In this document: positions 1 through 8,522 of the stretch, piece after piece
How the letters are laid out: each line of letters opens with the position of its first letter
How positions within the stretch are numbered: the first letter of the stretch is position 1
Assembly: GCA_902776985.1 (NCBI GenBank)
Contig: CACYSD010000004.1
Location: 34,690-98,689 of the forward strand
Direction: 5' to 3'
DNA: 64,000 nucleotides
Source of the DNA: UBA3839 sp902776985
Lineage (GTDB): Bacteria; Bacteroidota; Bacteroidia; Bacteroidales; Bacteroidaceae
Notes under the pieces: generated by a model
Told to the model about the DNA's origin: nothing
The model's database searches: none
What the model saw: only the letters and a program-made list of their open reading frames with translations
Position numbers and translations under genes: made by a program

Positions 1-40
1 TAACACTCTGATTGTTGGGGTTGAATACTTGAGTTTCCAT
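1..40 (-). CDS. 5' end of a minus-strand gene running off the left edge
   Basis: An ATG on the minus strand at 40-38 opens a frame reading METQVFNPNNQSV to the window edge. A near-consensus Bacteroidales -7 box (TTACTTTG, minus strand) lies about 50 bp upstream near 91-98. Only 13 codons are visible, so no family can be named. It lies downstream of, and in the same direction as, the caspase operon. The start of a Thr-x-Val-Phe peptide next to an FHA gene is suggestive only. Confidence 0.45.
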   Translation of the reverse strand, partial: METQVFNPNNQSV

Positions 41-123
41 AGTGAAATTTTTTTAGATTGGTAATTAATTTTTGTTTTCTGCTGCAAAGTAAATATGTTT
101 TTTTCTACTTGTCAAGAGTTTTT

Positions 124-172
124 TCGCATGTTGGACGAAGTGTAGCATGTTTCTTGACGAAGTGTAGTTTTT
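124..172. repeat. Two copies of a GACGAAGTGTAG word
   Basis: The 12-mer gacgaagtgtag occurs at about 133-144 and 155-166 in the otherwise empty stretch between the edge gene and the caspase gene. Each copy contains the ACgaaGT mini-palindrome type seen in the hairpin repeats at 50 kb and 54 kb. It may be a decayed copy of that family. Confidence 0.4.
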
Positions 173-206
173 TGCGGCATGAAACAAAAACAATGGTTTT
201 GTAAGG

Positions 207-944
207 TTATTTATCCCAATCTGTTATAACCGTATCGTGTTGAGAACGAGGACCTACCAACTTCGGAGTCTGGGAAGAACGTCTTTTCACGTCGGCGTGT
301 ATGTATTTGAAGAGTTCGAACACTGTAACCTTCTTGTCACCGTTGGTGTCAGCCATACCACGAAGTCCCTTGATTAAAGCCTTGGAGAAGTAGCCATGAC
401 CTACCCAGTCGTTTTCGTATGAGTATTCATCGGCTGCACATGCCAGGAAGAAAGTCAGTCCGGCATTGCCATCGTTGCTCCATTCATAGAGGTCTGATGT
501 TTCAACCACACTTCCCGCCTTACAAGCGTCAATAAAGCAGAACACTTTCTTGGTTTTTGATGCTTTGAGGTGATTTACAAATTCTCTATAAGAAAGCATA
601 TTGGATGGTGAGACATCAGCTCCATACGTAGCCATAGCTCCTTCTGTTCCGTGTCCACTGTATGCAAAGATTATCATATCTTCTTCCTTGGCAACGGTAA
701 GGATGGCATCAAGCTTTTCCAGGATCTTGGCACGTGTTGCGAATTTACTGGTTACAAGCACAGTCTTTGCACCTTGGTTGTCAAAAACCTTTTGCAGAGC
801 TTTGACATCCTTAGTAGTATTGCCAAGGTTTAGATCTGCGTTGCCGTAGTTTGATACTCCTGTTAGCAGCACATATGTTTTCTGTGCGAATGTGTTGGCA
901 ATTGCAAATGCCAGCACCATTATGAATGTCGTTAACTTTTTCAT
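207..944 (-). CDS. Secreted caspase-like (peptidase C14) protein
   Basis: A 245-residue protein with a signal peptide (about residues 1-20, ending NTFAQ), so the protease domain is probably periplasmic or surface-exposed. The caspase p20 catalytic dyad is visible: His98 in YSGHG and Cys141 in FIDACKAG. The fold normally cleaves after Arg/Lys or Asp; specificity cannot be read here. Near the C-terminus DTNGDKKVTVFE (199-210) resembles an EF-hand loop, suggesting Ca2+ control as in many metacaspases. It is the last gene of a three-gene operon, 7 bp after the FHA gene and behind a LytTR gene, which suggests a signalling or regulated-proteolysis role. The substrate is unknown. Confidence 0.85.
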   Translation of the reverse strand: MKKLTTFIMVLAFAIANTFAQKTYVLLTGVSNYGNADLNLGNTTKDVKALQKVFDNQGAKTVLVTSKFATRAKILEKLDAILTVAKEEDMIIFAYSGHGTEGAMATYGADVSPSNMLSYREFVNHLKASKTKKVFCFIDACKAGSVVETSDLYEWSNDGNAGLTFFLACAADEYSYENDWVGHGYFSKALIKGLRGMADTNGDKKVTVFELFKYIHADVKRRSSQTPKLVGPRSQHDTVITDWDK

Positions 945-951
945 AGATCGT

Positions 952-1698
952 TTAGGATTTTCTAGTTGTTGATGATTGTATGCGTGGATTGGGTTTAACC
1001 TTGCCTTTACATCCCGGGCACTGCATTGCCTTCACATCCTGAGAAGAGAGTTTGCGTGAGCAGCAAGGATTCGGGCAGTCGAAGAGACGATTGCGTTTTT
1101 CAACAATCTTCTTTCGTCCTGTCTGAGGGTTATATATTATTGTATAGAGCGATGACAGAATGGTACCAATACGCAACAAGTTCATTTTGAGGTCTGTCTG
1201 CTCTTTTGGTAACAAGAACGAAACACCCAATGCGATCAGGGTCAGTCCTGAGATGATTCTTCTGAGCAGAAGTGCCTTTTGCTCCTGTTTCTTGAGATCT
1301 TCCTCAACTTCCTGATCTCTCATTACCAGATACTGCATTTCCGCAGTGAAGTTGCCCGCTACTACCGCCTGACGTGCATAGAATTTGCATCCAAGCGAGT
1401 TGTCAGGTCCGAGATAGATGAAAGTCATCGGTGTGATGGCAAGCCTACTGACACGGTGTTTGCTTCCGTCGTGTTCGTTGCGCACGAATGTGCCGTTTAG
1501 CGAACCGAGATCTTCAAGAAACCATTGCCCGTTTTGATCTATAGTGATCTTCGCATGCTGACGGCTCACACCTGTCGCTTCAATTGCAAACGGCTGTGTG
1601 CCCTCTTTCCCGAGAATAATTTCTACTGGTAGCTGTCCTGGAGCAAAATTCACTGCTCCTAATTCTGCATAAGGCATGTGATCGTTCTGCTGGTACAT
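952..1698 (-). CDS. FHA-domain membrane protein with C-terminal Cys cluster
   Basis: A 248-residue protein. Residues 25-95 form a forkhead-associated domain with the phosphothreonine-binding signatures VSRQHAKI (44-51) and DLGSLNGTFV (63-72). Two hydrophobic stretches (about 147-163 and 174-189) could form a membrane hairpin, leaving the FHA domain and the tail in the cytoplasm. The tail has CPNPCC (208-213) and CPGC (227-230), a likely zinc ribbon. I start at the ATG at 1698, 4 bp after the LytTR stop; the frame can be opened at a TTG at 1725 but that would overlap lytTR. FHA domains read Ser/Thr phosphorylation, but no kinase is visible in the window. It is coupled to lytTR upstream and the caspase gene downstream. 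Confidence 0.8.
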   Translation of the reverse strand: MYQQNDHMPYAELGAVNFAPGQLPVEIILGKEGTQPFAIEATGVSRQHAKITIDQNGQWFLEDLGSLNGTFVRNEHDGSKHRVSRLAITPMTFIYLGPDNSLGCKFYARQAVVAGNFTAEMQYLVMRDQEVEEDLKKQEQKALLLRRIISGLTLIALGVSFLLPKEQTDLKMNLLRIGTILSSLYTIIYNPQTGRKKIVEKRNRLFDCPNPCCSRKLSSQDVKAMQCPGCKGKVKPNPRIQSSTTRKS

Positions 1699-1702
1699 GT
1701 TC

Positions 1703-2083
1703 TCAGTTTTTTCCGTTTTGTGCAAGTAATTTGAAACTCTTAGCAGTAGCTTCCTTGTAAACCTTAAGAACCGTCTTAGGAAGTTTGAGCCTAATTTCGT
1801 TCTCTGCTCCGTCCCACAGAGTAATCAGCTGTCTCACAAGGTCTATACGATGCAGATACTTGTGGTTAACAATAACACTGCGGCCAAGTCTGACGAATTT
1901 GTTCTGCAGGTCATTTGCAGACTTGATGGTTGTTTCCACAATAGAAATACCCAGTGTAATGAGAACCTCTTTGCGATTGATATAAACTACTTTGGAATAG
2001 TTTCCATTAGCTTGAATGAACGCCACCTTGTCGGTATCTACGGCGGTGAGTTCGTCACGTGATGTGAAGATAATTTTTGCCAT
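1703..2083 (-). CDS. Stand-alone LytTR DNA-binding regulator
   Basis: A 126-residue protein made almost wholly of a LytTR DNA-binding domain (AFIQANGNYSKVVY near the N-terminus, FVRLGRSVIVNHKYL in the middle). It has no receiver domain and no membrane segment, unlike AgrA/LytR-type response regulators. Such one-domain LytTR proteins bind direct repeats in promoters; autoregulation of this operon would be an obvious possibility. First gene of the lytTR-FHA-caspase operon, with a good promoter box upstream at 2136-2143. Confidence 0.8.
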   Translation of the reverse strand: MAKIIFTSRDELTAVDTDKVAFIQANGNYSKVVYINRKEVLITLGISIVETTIKSANDLQNKFVRLGRSVIVNHKYLHRIDLVRQLITLWDGAENEIRLKLPKTVLKVYKEATAKSFKLLAQNGKN

Positions 2084-2135
2084 GGTGTTATTCGTTTTTA
2101 TTCTTGTTAGTTAGTTATACGCAATTGTTGATTGG

Positions 2136-2168
2136 CAAAGTTATACTTTTTATTTAAGTAAAAAACAT
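2136..2168 (-). promoter_or_regulatory. Promoter of the lytTR-FHA-caspase operon
   Basis: On the minus strand TAACTTTG (2143-2136), followed by C, matches the Bacteroidales -7 consensus TAnnTTTG. A T-rich GTTTTTT stretch around 2161-2167 sits at about the -33 distance. Predicted start of transcription near 2130, leaving a leader of about 45 nt. Confidence 0.6.
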
Positions 2169-2302
2169 TTTTATTACTTTTTTTTGAAAAAGTTTGAAAA
2201 AAATTAAGAAAAGCGGTAGCGCTTCTCCCGAAGTGCTACCGTAATGAACCAATAAATAAAAATCTGTAGAAAGAGAGTTAAGGTTAGTTATATGGTTGTT
2301 TT

Positions 2303-3106
2303 TTATCTGCGACCTGCTCCAACTCGTCCGTTATTAGCAGAGCCACTGCGTGTTCCGTGGCTTCCACCTGCATTATGATTTCCACCGCCGTTGTGATTGC
2401 CACCACCGTTGAAGTTGCCACCATTATTGTGATTTCCTCCATTGTAGTTGGTTCCTCCGTTGTGGTGTCCACCATTGTGGCTACCACCGCCATTGAAATT
2501 GCCTCCATTGTGGTGTCCGCCTCCATTGTAGTGTCCGCCTCCATAATTATGGTTGCCGTTATAGTTTCCTGGGTGGCCATAATTGTGGTCGTGATGGTTG
2601 CCATATCGTCCTGGTCCTGCTGGGCGATGTGCCGGACGCATACCTGCGAAGTAATGTCCTCCGTGATAGCTGGTATAGTGTACGGGAGCGCCATAGTAGA
2701 AGTAGTTAGGACGATTATCGTAAGCATAGATACGGAATCTCCAGCGATTGTTGGCGAATGCTATCGGACGATAGAAATAATCGAGTGCGATATAGCGATT
2801 CCACTGATATGGTGTGAGCAGACGACGAAGAGCTGCGTCACGAGCTGCGAGAATGAGATCGTAGTCTGTTGCATAGTATCCGTAGGCGAGGTCGTCAAGA
2901 TAGTCGTTTACTCCATAGATATAATCGTAGTTAATCATATAGAGGTCGTCCAGCAGATGTGTTGCGATACCAAGAGTGTAAGCCATGCGGTCTGTAAGCA
3001 TTCTGGCATTGTTACGCATTACGTAGTCTGTCATCGGTTGTGCGTTGCTTGTCATAGTTGTGAACGCTATCAACATTGTTGCGAGTAAGTTTTTCATTGT
3101 CTTCAT
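2303..3106 (-). CDS. Secreted protein with His/Asn/Gly-rich repeat tail
   Basis: A 267-residue protein with a signal peptide (MKTMKNLLATMLIAF..., cleavage near SNAQ, about 22). Residues 23-155 form a Tyr/Asp-rich region with a repeated Y-I-Y-G / D-D-L pattern. From about 160 the tail is tandem GHHNGG, GGNFNGGG and GGNHN units, ending in a basic GRVGAGRR. His-rich GGH repeats often bind Ni, Zn or Cu, so metal sequestration or surface adhesion is plausible, but no known domain is recognised. Start supported by a strong AGGAGG ribosome site. Antisense frames across the repeats are long only because the repeat lacks stop codons. Confidence 0.7.
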   Translation of the reverse strand: MKTMKNLLATMLIAFTTMTSNAQPMTDYVMRNNARMLTDRMAYTLGIATHLLDDLYMINYDYIYGVNDYLDDLAYGYYATDYDLILAARDAALRRLLTPYQWNRYIALDYFYRPIAFANNRWRFRIYAYDNRPNYFYYGAPVHYTSYHGGHYFAGMRPAHRPAGPGRYGNHHDHNYGHPGNYNGNHNYGGGHYNGGGHHNGGNFNGGGSHNGGHHNGGTNYNGGNHNNGGNFNGGGNHNGGGNHNAGGSHGTRSGSANNGRVGAGRR

Positions 3107-3113
3107 AACTTAT

Positions 3114-3119
3114 CCTCCT
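3114..3119 (-). promoter_or_regulatory. Strong Shine-Dalgarno site
   Basis: AGGAGG on the minus strand lies 7 bp before the ATG at 3106. This is unusual here, because most starts in the window have no Shine-Dalgarno match, as is typical for the phylum. Confidence 0.6.
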
Positions 3120-3178
3120 ATATTTTATAATTAGTAATTATTTTATTTTTTATGATTTCTTTTGTTCTTTTGACGCTG

Positions 3179-3186
3179 CAAAGTTA
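3179..3186 (-). promoter_or_regulatory. Promoter -7 box of the His-rich gene
   Basis: TAACTTTG followed by C on the minus strand matches the Bacteroidales -7 element. Predicted leader of about 65 nt. Confidence 0.55.
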
Positions 3187-3247
3187 TTAAGGTTTAGTCA
3201 GGAAATATCGGGATTATTCCTAAACATTGATTGTTTTTTCCCTATTG

Positions 3248-3281
3248 TTTGTAGGGAATTCCCCGATTTTTACTACTTTTG
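3248..3281 (+). promoter_or_regulatory. Promoter of the DUF4954 gene
   Basis: TTTG at 3248-3251 and TACTTTTG at 3274-3281 with 22 bp between them match the -33/-7 pattern. The gene starts about 40 bp downstream. Confidence 0.55.
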
Positions 3282-3324
3282 CACCAGATTATCAACTCTT
3301 ACCTTAATATTATATCGCGCGCGT

Positions 3325-5106
3325 ATGATACGTAAACTGACGGAATTGGAGATTGAACGATTGGAACAGCAGGGATGCACCGCCGAAAACTGGTCAAACA
3401 TAGATGTGTCCGAAGACGGGTTCCGTGTTGAAATGATTAAGAACGTCTCCTTCATGGGTGATGTGGAAATAGGAAACATGCTTACATCCGTAGAATTGGA
3501 GGAAGGCTTTATGCGTCCGAGTTGCATTTCCGATGCTACCCTTCGCAATGTAAAGATAGGCGATGGATGTCTTGTGGAACATGTTCACGGGTATATCAAT
3601 AATTACCATATTGGCGACAGAGTGATTGTCAGCAACGTTGGCATTCTCTCTACCCAGCCCGACACTACCTTCGGCAACGGTACCGTTGTCAGCGTTCTCA
3701 ACGAGGGCGGTGACGGCAATGTTGTGCTCTACGACGGACTGACTGCCCAAGTGGCTCAGCTCATGATGGACTCACCTGCAGTCCGCACCATGGTGCTCAA
3801 CGAACTGAAGTCCGAGCGAACAGAAGTCTGCGGAGTGATAGGCAGCGGCAGCCGCATCGTCGGTGTTGGTGAGATGAGCAACGTGCGTGTAGGTGAAGCC
3901 TGCGAGGTGCAGGGTGCAAAGCGTTTGTCAGAGGTAAGCATTCAGAGCAGTGCCGACGCTCCTACGCTAATCGGTGCGGACGTGGTGATGGAGAACTGCA
4001 TCGTGGCAGCCAGTGCAACAATTATCGACGGAGCCAAGCTCTACAATTCATTCATTGGCGAAAGCGTTCATGTGGGTCGCGGATTCACCAGCGAAAGCTC
4101 GTTGTTCTTTGCCAACAGCCATGCGGAGAACGGTGAGGCATGCGCAGCCTTCTGCGGGCCTTTCACCTGTACTCACCACAAGTCCACTCTGCTCATCGGC
4201 GGTCAGTTCTCGTTCTACAATGCAGGAAGCGCCACCAACCAGAGCAATCACGCATACAAGATGGGCCCAATTCACTACGGAGTGCTGCAGCGCGGAGCAA
4301 AGACTGCTTCAGGCAGTCACATACTCTGGCCGGCAACCATTGGTACTTTCTCCATGGTGATGGGCAAACTCACCGTGCATCCGCGTCTTGAGAATCTGCC
4401 CTTCTCATATATCCTGTCAAGTGAGAACGGAGTATGGGTAGTTCCAGGCATCAATATAAGGACTGTGGGCACCTGGCGCGATGTGGGCAAATGGCCTAAA
4501 CGCGACCATCGTCCTCGCAAGGCTCGGAAGGATCTCGTGAATTTCGCATTCCCCAATCCATATATCATTCAGTCGGTTGTTGAAGGCAAACGTATTCTCC
4601 AGAATCTGCTTGAGACTTATCCCGAGGCAGACGTGCTGGAATACGAGCACTGTTGCATACGTCGCTCTGCTGCTGTCAAAGGCATCAAGTATTACGACCT
4701 CGCCATTCGCCTCTTTGCATACGAAGTGCTCAATCATAATGCGGATTCCGACTGCGAGACCGGAGCCGACCGTTGGGCAGACATAGCCGGTATGCTGGCA
4801 CCTCAGCGCGAGATAGACCGCATCATCGCCGATGTTGAGAGCGGAGCCATCGCCTCCTCTAGCGAACTCATCAGCGTACTCCGTTCCGTTCACAAGGACT
4901 ACAACACCAACGCTGCCTCTTACCTCCACAATCTGCTGCAACAGGAAGGCGGCAACATGTTTGTCAACCTCGACTACTGGCTGTCCGAGGCTGAAGAGGC
5001 ACACGCACTGTGGCTTCGTATGGTTCGCACCGACGCAGAACACGAATTCCAGCTCGGCGACGTGGACGAATCCGCCCTGCGTGAATTCATGGATAAAGTG
5101 AAGTAA
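3325..5106 (+). CDS. DUF4954 family protein (left-handed beta-helix)
   Basis: A 593-residue protein that I recognise as the Bacteroidetes DUF4954 family. Residues 50-290 contain hexapeptide-like repeats (IGDGCLVEHV, IGSGSRIVGVG, VHVGRG) typical of a left-handed beta-helix, as in nucleotidyl- or acyltransferases. The C-terminal third is helical and charged. There is no signal peptide, so it should be cytoplasmic. The reaction is unknown; sugar-nucleotide chemistry is a guess from the fold. It is followed after 39 bp by the M16 peptidase gene with no visible terminator, so the two may be co-transcribed. Confidence 0.75.
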   Translation: MIRKLTELEIERLEQQGCTAENWSNIDVSEDGFRVEMIKNVSFMGDVEIGNMLTSVELEEGFMRPSCISDATLRNVKIGDGCLVEHVHGYINNYHIGDRVIVSNVGILSTQPDTTFGNGTVVSVLNEGGDGNVVLYDGLTAQVAQLMMDSPAVRTMVLNELKSERTEVCGVIGSGSRIVGVGEMSNVRVGEACEVQGAKRLSEVSIQSSADAPTLIGADVVMENCIVAASATIIDGAKLYNSFIGESVHVGRGFTSESSLFFANSHAENGEACAAFCGPFTCTHHKSTLLIGGQFSFYNAGSATNQSNHAYKMGPIHYGVLQRGAKTASGSHILWPATIGTFSMVMGKLTVHPRLENLPFSYILSSENGVWVVPGINIRTVGTWRDVGKWPKRDHRPRKARKDLVNFAFPNPYIIQSVVEGKRILQNLLETYPEADVLEYEHCCIRRSAAVKGIKYYDLAIRLFAYEVLNHNADSDCETGADRWADIAGMLAPQREIDRIIADVESGAIASSSELISVLRSVHKDYNTNAASYLHNLLQQEGGNMFVNLDYWLSEAEEAHALWLRMVRTDAEHEFQLGDVDESALREFMDKVK

Positions 5107-5142
5107 TTCAACGAAAACTATAACGAAAACGAAAACAATCAC
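5107..5142. repeat. AACGAAAAC short tandem array
   Basis: The gap between the DUF4954 and M16 genes is made of aacgaaaac/tataacgaaaac units. The same words recur at 53257-53316 and near 54210. Confidence 0.5.
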
Positions 5143-5145
5143 AAA

Positions 5146-8070
5146 ATGAAAAAACTAATGACACTGATGCTGCTCATGGTTCTTGCCATCAGCATGCACG
5201 CTCAGAAGGAATACAAGTATGAATCCGTAGAAGGCGACCCAATGAAGGCACGCATCTACACACTCGACAATGGTCTAAAAGTTTACCTCACAGTAAACAA
5301 GCGCTCACCACGCATCCAGACCTATATCGCAGTACGCACAGGTTCGAAGAACGACCCTGCTGAAACCACTGGTTTGGCACACTATCTTGAGCACCTCATG
5401 TTCAAGGGAACCACTCTTTTCGGCACCCAGAACTACGAAGCCGAACGCCCGTTGCTCGACAGCATCCGTTCGCTCTATGAAGTGTACCGCACCAAGACCG
5501 ACCCGGCTGAACGCACAGCAATCTACCACCGCATCGACTCTATAAGTGGTGTAGCTTCACGCATTGCCATTGCCAATGAATACGACAAACTCATGGCTGG
5601 TATCGGAGCAGAAGCCACCAACGCCCACACCAGCGAGGACGAGACTGTTTATCAGGAAGATATCCCTGCAAACGAGATTGAACGCTGGGCCATGATTCAG
5701 AGCGAGCGTTTCCAGAATATGGTGATTCGCGGATTCCACACCGAACTCGAAGCGGTGTACGAAGAGTATAACCGTGGTCTTACCAACGACTTCTGGAAGA
5801 TATTCGAGAAGACGAATGCCCTGCTCTTCCCTCATCACCCATACGGAACACAGACTACCATCGGAACTCAGGAACATCTGAAAAATCCGTCAATTGTGAA
5901 TATCGAAAACTACTTCAAGAAATACTATGTTCCAAACAATGTAGCCATCACCATGAGCGGTGACATGGATATGGATGAAACCATCCGTATCATCGACAGA
6001 TACTTTGGCTCATGGAAACGCGGTGCAGACCCGGAACCAATGAAGATTGCGGCAGAAGAGCCTCTGAAGGGTGTTAAGTCTGCCGAAATCCTCGGTCCTC
6101 AGCAGGACATGGTGGTGCTGGCATGGCGTATGCCCGGACTGAAGGAGAACCAGCTTTATCTCATGGATGTAGTCAATAGCATTATTCAGAATGGCAAAAC
6201 AGGTCTCTTTGATGTCAACCTCACCATGCAGCAGAAAGTGCTTGAAGCAGAAGCCTTCAATTCCACTATGACAGACTATTCTGCTTTCATGATTCTCGGT
6301 CTGCCGAAAGAAGGTCAGACACTCGACGAAGTCAAAGACCTCATGCTCACGGAAATCGGCAAGCTTCTCCGTGGCGAATTCGACACCAAAGTGCTTGAAG
6401 GCATCATCAACAACAAACGTCTCGACGACATGAGATCGCTTGAAAACAACGCATCACGTGCTTCCAAGATGTACTCATATTTCATCCATGGACTTGACTG
6501 GAAGGATTTCGTAGGCGAGAACGAACGACTGGCTCATCTCACTAAGAAGGACGTTGTGGATTTTGCCAACAACTACCTCTCTACCGAAGACTATGTTATC
6601 CTTTACAAACGCCAGGGCACTGATCCGAACGTGAAGAAGATTGACAAGCCTCAGATTTCACCTATCGAGATGAACCGCGACAAGACCAGCACCTATGTAT
6701 CTGACATTCTCGCCATTAAGGTTAAAGACATAGAACCGAAATTCTTCGACCCTGCCAAGGATGTCGAGGAAACCCGTCTGAAGAACGGAGTCACCATGCT
6801 CTATCGTCAGAATACCGAAAACGAACGCTTCCTGCTCACCTACCGCATTGAACGCGGTGACAAGCACGACCATCTGCTCTCAGTTGCCACTGACTACATT
6901 GACTATCTCGGCACCAACAAGCGTTCGCAGGAGGAACTCGCTGCTGAACTCTACCGACTGGCATGCGACGTAAGTTTCTCCAGTGGCTCATATAACACCG
7001 TTATAAGCATCAGTGGTCTTGCAGAGAATGAGGCCGCTGCCATCCGTATCATGGAAGACTGGCTTAAGAATGCCAAACCAGAGCAGGAAATCTACGACGA
7101 ACTGGTTGCCGACATTCTCCGTGCCCGCGAGATGAACAAGACCGACGAGAACACCTGTCTTAGCCGATTAATGTCGTATGCACAGTTTGGTCCGGTCAAT
7201 GCCAGCACCGACTTGGCAACAGAGGAAGAGTTGCGCAATGCCGATCCTCGCACACTCATCAATAAGCTGCAGGACCTTGCCAACTACCCACAGATTATCT
7301 CTTACTACGGACCAACCTCAAGTGCCGACATCGTTAAGTTGCTCAACAAGACACATAAGGCCAACCCCAAGGCTCAGAATGTAAATGTTTGGTCATTGCC
7401 AACGCTTAGCGACCGCTACCAGCAACAGACCACCACTCAGAACGAAGTATATATCGCTCCTTATGAGTCCAAAGCCGTGAAACTGGTTATGTTCAGCAAC
7501 AACGGACAGGTTTACGACCCAGCCCTCGATGCCGAAATCAACCTCTTCAACGAATACTTCGGCGGCAGCATGAACGCAATAGTGTTCCAGGAACTGCGTG
7601 AAGCTCGCGGTCTGGCATATTCTGCCGGAGCAGCCTACTCTACTCCTGGCTACATCGGTGGCAACAACACTTTCCGTGCCAACATCGGTTCGCAGAACGA
7701 CAAGATGGGCGACTGCCTTGATGTATTCCATGAAATCATCGAACACATGCCAGCTGTTCAGAACGCCTTCGACCTCGCCAAAGACGCACAGATCAAGCGT
7801 CTGCGCACCTCTGTCACCACTGGTTCTGCCAACCTCAGCTACTACATGTGGCTGCGCAAGATGGGCTTTGACCATGATCCCGACATCGACATCTTCCGTC
7901 GCATGCAGACTCTCACTCTCGACGACCTTATCCGTTTCTCCAAGGAGAATGTAGCCGGACGCACATACAAGTTCCTTGTTCTCGGTGACGAGTCCAACCT
8001 CGACATGAAGAGACTTGAGTCGCTCGGCACCATTCACCGCCTCTCACTCAAAGACATTTTCGGATATTAA
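5146..8070 (+). CDS. M16 family zinc metallopeptidase (insulinase/pitrilysin type)
   Basis: A 974-residue exported protein with a signal peptide ending at about residue 20 (MHAQ). The inverted zinc motif HYLEH is at 79-83, with the downstream Glu in AVYEEYNRG as third ligand. The length fits two M16 halves in one chain: an active N-terminal half and a C-terminal half carrying the GLAYSAGA-type conserved region. Family members degrade peptides inside a closed chamber, here probably in the periplasm. A small lipoprotein gene follows after about 20 bp and may be co-transcribed. Confidence 0.9.
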   Translation: MKKLMTLMLLMVLAISMHAQKEYKYESVEGDPMKARIYTLDNGLKVYLTVNKRSPRIQTYIAVRTGSKNDPAETTGLAHYLEHLMFKGTTLFGTQNYEAERPLLDSIRSLYEVYRTKTDPAERTAIYHRIDSISGVASRIAIANEYDKLMAGIGAEATNAHTSEDETVYQEDIPANEIERWAMIQSERFQNMVIRGFHTELEAVYEEYNRGLTNDFWKIFEKTNALLFPHHPYGTQTTIGTQEHLKNPSIVNIENYFKKYYVPNNVAITMSGDMDMDETIRIIDRYFGSWKRGADPEPMKIAAEEPLKGVKSAEILGPQQDMVVLAWRMPGLKENQLYLMDVVNSIIQNGKTGLFDVNLTMQQKVLEAEAFNSTMTDYSAFMILGLPKEGQTLDEVKDLMLTEIGKLLRGEFDTKVLEGIINNKRLDDMRSLENNASRASKMYSYFIHGLDWKDFVGENERLAHLTKKDVVDFANNYLSTEDYVILYKRQGTDPNVKKIDKPQISPIEMNRDKTSTYVSDILAIKVKDIEPKFFDPAKDVEETRLKNGVTMLYRQNTENERFLLTYRIERGDKHDHLLSVATDYIDYLGTNKRSQEELAAELYRLACDVSFSSGSYNTVISISGLAENEAAAIRIMEDWLKNAKPEQEIYDELVADILRAREMNKTDENTCLSRLMSYAQFGPVNASTDLATEEELRNADPRTLINKLQDLANYPQIISYYGPTSSADIVKLLNKTHKANPKAQNVNVWSLPTLSDRYQQQTTTQNEVYIAPYESKAVKLVMFSNNGQVYDPALDAEINLFNEYFGGSMNAIVFQELREARGLAYSAGAAYSTPGYIGGNNTFRANIGSQNDKMGDCLDVFHEIIEHMPAVQNAFDLAKDAQIKRLRTSVTTGSANLSYYMWLRKMGFDHDPDIDIFRRMQTLTLDDLIRFSKENVAGRTYKFLVLGDESNLDMKRLESLGTIHRLSLKDIFGY

Positions 8071-8090
8071 TACACAAAATGATTTACGAT

Positions 8091-8459
8091 ATGAAAAAAC
8101 TCATTGCAAAAGCACTACTGTTCTGCTTAGTAGCAACAGGTTTCGCTCTTTCGTCTTGCCAAGAAAAATTAGATGAAATAGAAGGAATGGACAACAAAAA
8201 TATGTACTACAGCTATAAGGCTGAAAGTACTGACTTGAAATATCAAGAGGCTGTGGCTCCGTTTAACCTCGCTATTTCCAAGGCTGTTGGCTCCAAACCG
8301 ATTCAGGGTGGTAATGACACAAAAGTGATTGATGCCTGCAACGCCTGCTACGACGAATTGAAAACGACGCTAAAGAAGAAAGGAACCGTGGATATTTTCA
8401 AAATTCGTCAATTGGACGGAAGACAGAAAAGAATTATGTTTTATACATTCAAAAAATAA
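8091..8459 (+). CDS. Small lipoprotein of unknown function
   Basis: A 122-residue protein starting MKKLIAKALLF, with a lipobox at FALSSC (Cys at about residue 23), so it should be lipid-anchored. I use the ATG at 8091 because it opens directly on the basic n-region; an in-frame ATG at 8079 would add MIYD. The mature part is charged, includes CNACYDELK and ends in a Lys-rich tail. No family recognised. It lies 20 bp after the M16 peptidase and ends at a bidirectional terminator. Confidence 0.65.
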   Translation: MKKLIAKALLFCLVATGFALSSCQEKLDEIEGMDNKNMYYSYKAESTDLKYQEAVAPFNLAISKAVGSKPIQGGNDTKVIDACNACYDELKTTLKKKGTVDIFKIRQLDGRQKRIMFYTFKK

Positions 8460-8460
8460 C

Positions 8461-8505
8461 AAAAAACCTCGGAAGTAACAATCTCATGTACTTCCGAGGT
8501 TTTTT
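8461..8505. terminator. Bidirectional terminator between the lipoprotein gene and metG
   Basis: Perfect inverted repeat: cctcggaagta (8467-8477) pairs with tacttccgagg (8489-8499), flanked by an A-run on the left and a T-run on the right. It can therefore terminate the converging genes from both sides. Confidence 0.85.
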
Positions 8506-8522
8506 ATTTTCTATTGCTTATT

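Noticed and set aside
2357..3088. 243-codon plus-strand frame and a 147-codon minus frame over the His-rich gene
   Set aside because: Both are low-complexity (Ile/Val/Ser or Thr/Met) readings of the GGH repeat in other frames.
4417..5142. 241-codon antisense frame in the DUF4954 gene
   Set aside because: No recognisable domain; lies wholly opposite a conserved gene.
7393..8037. 214-codon antisense frame in the M16 gene
   Set aside because: Shadow of codon bias; no promoter or homology.
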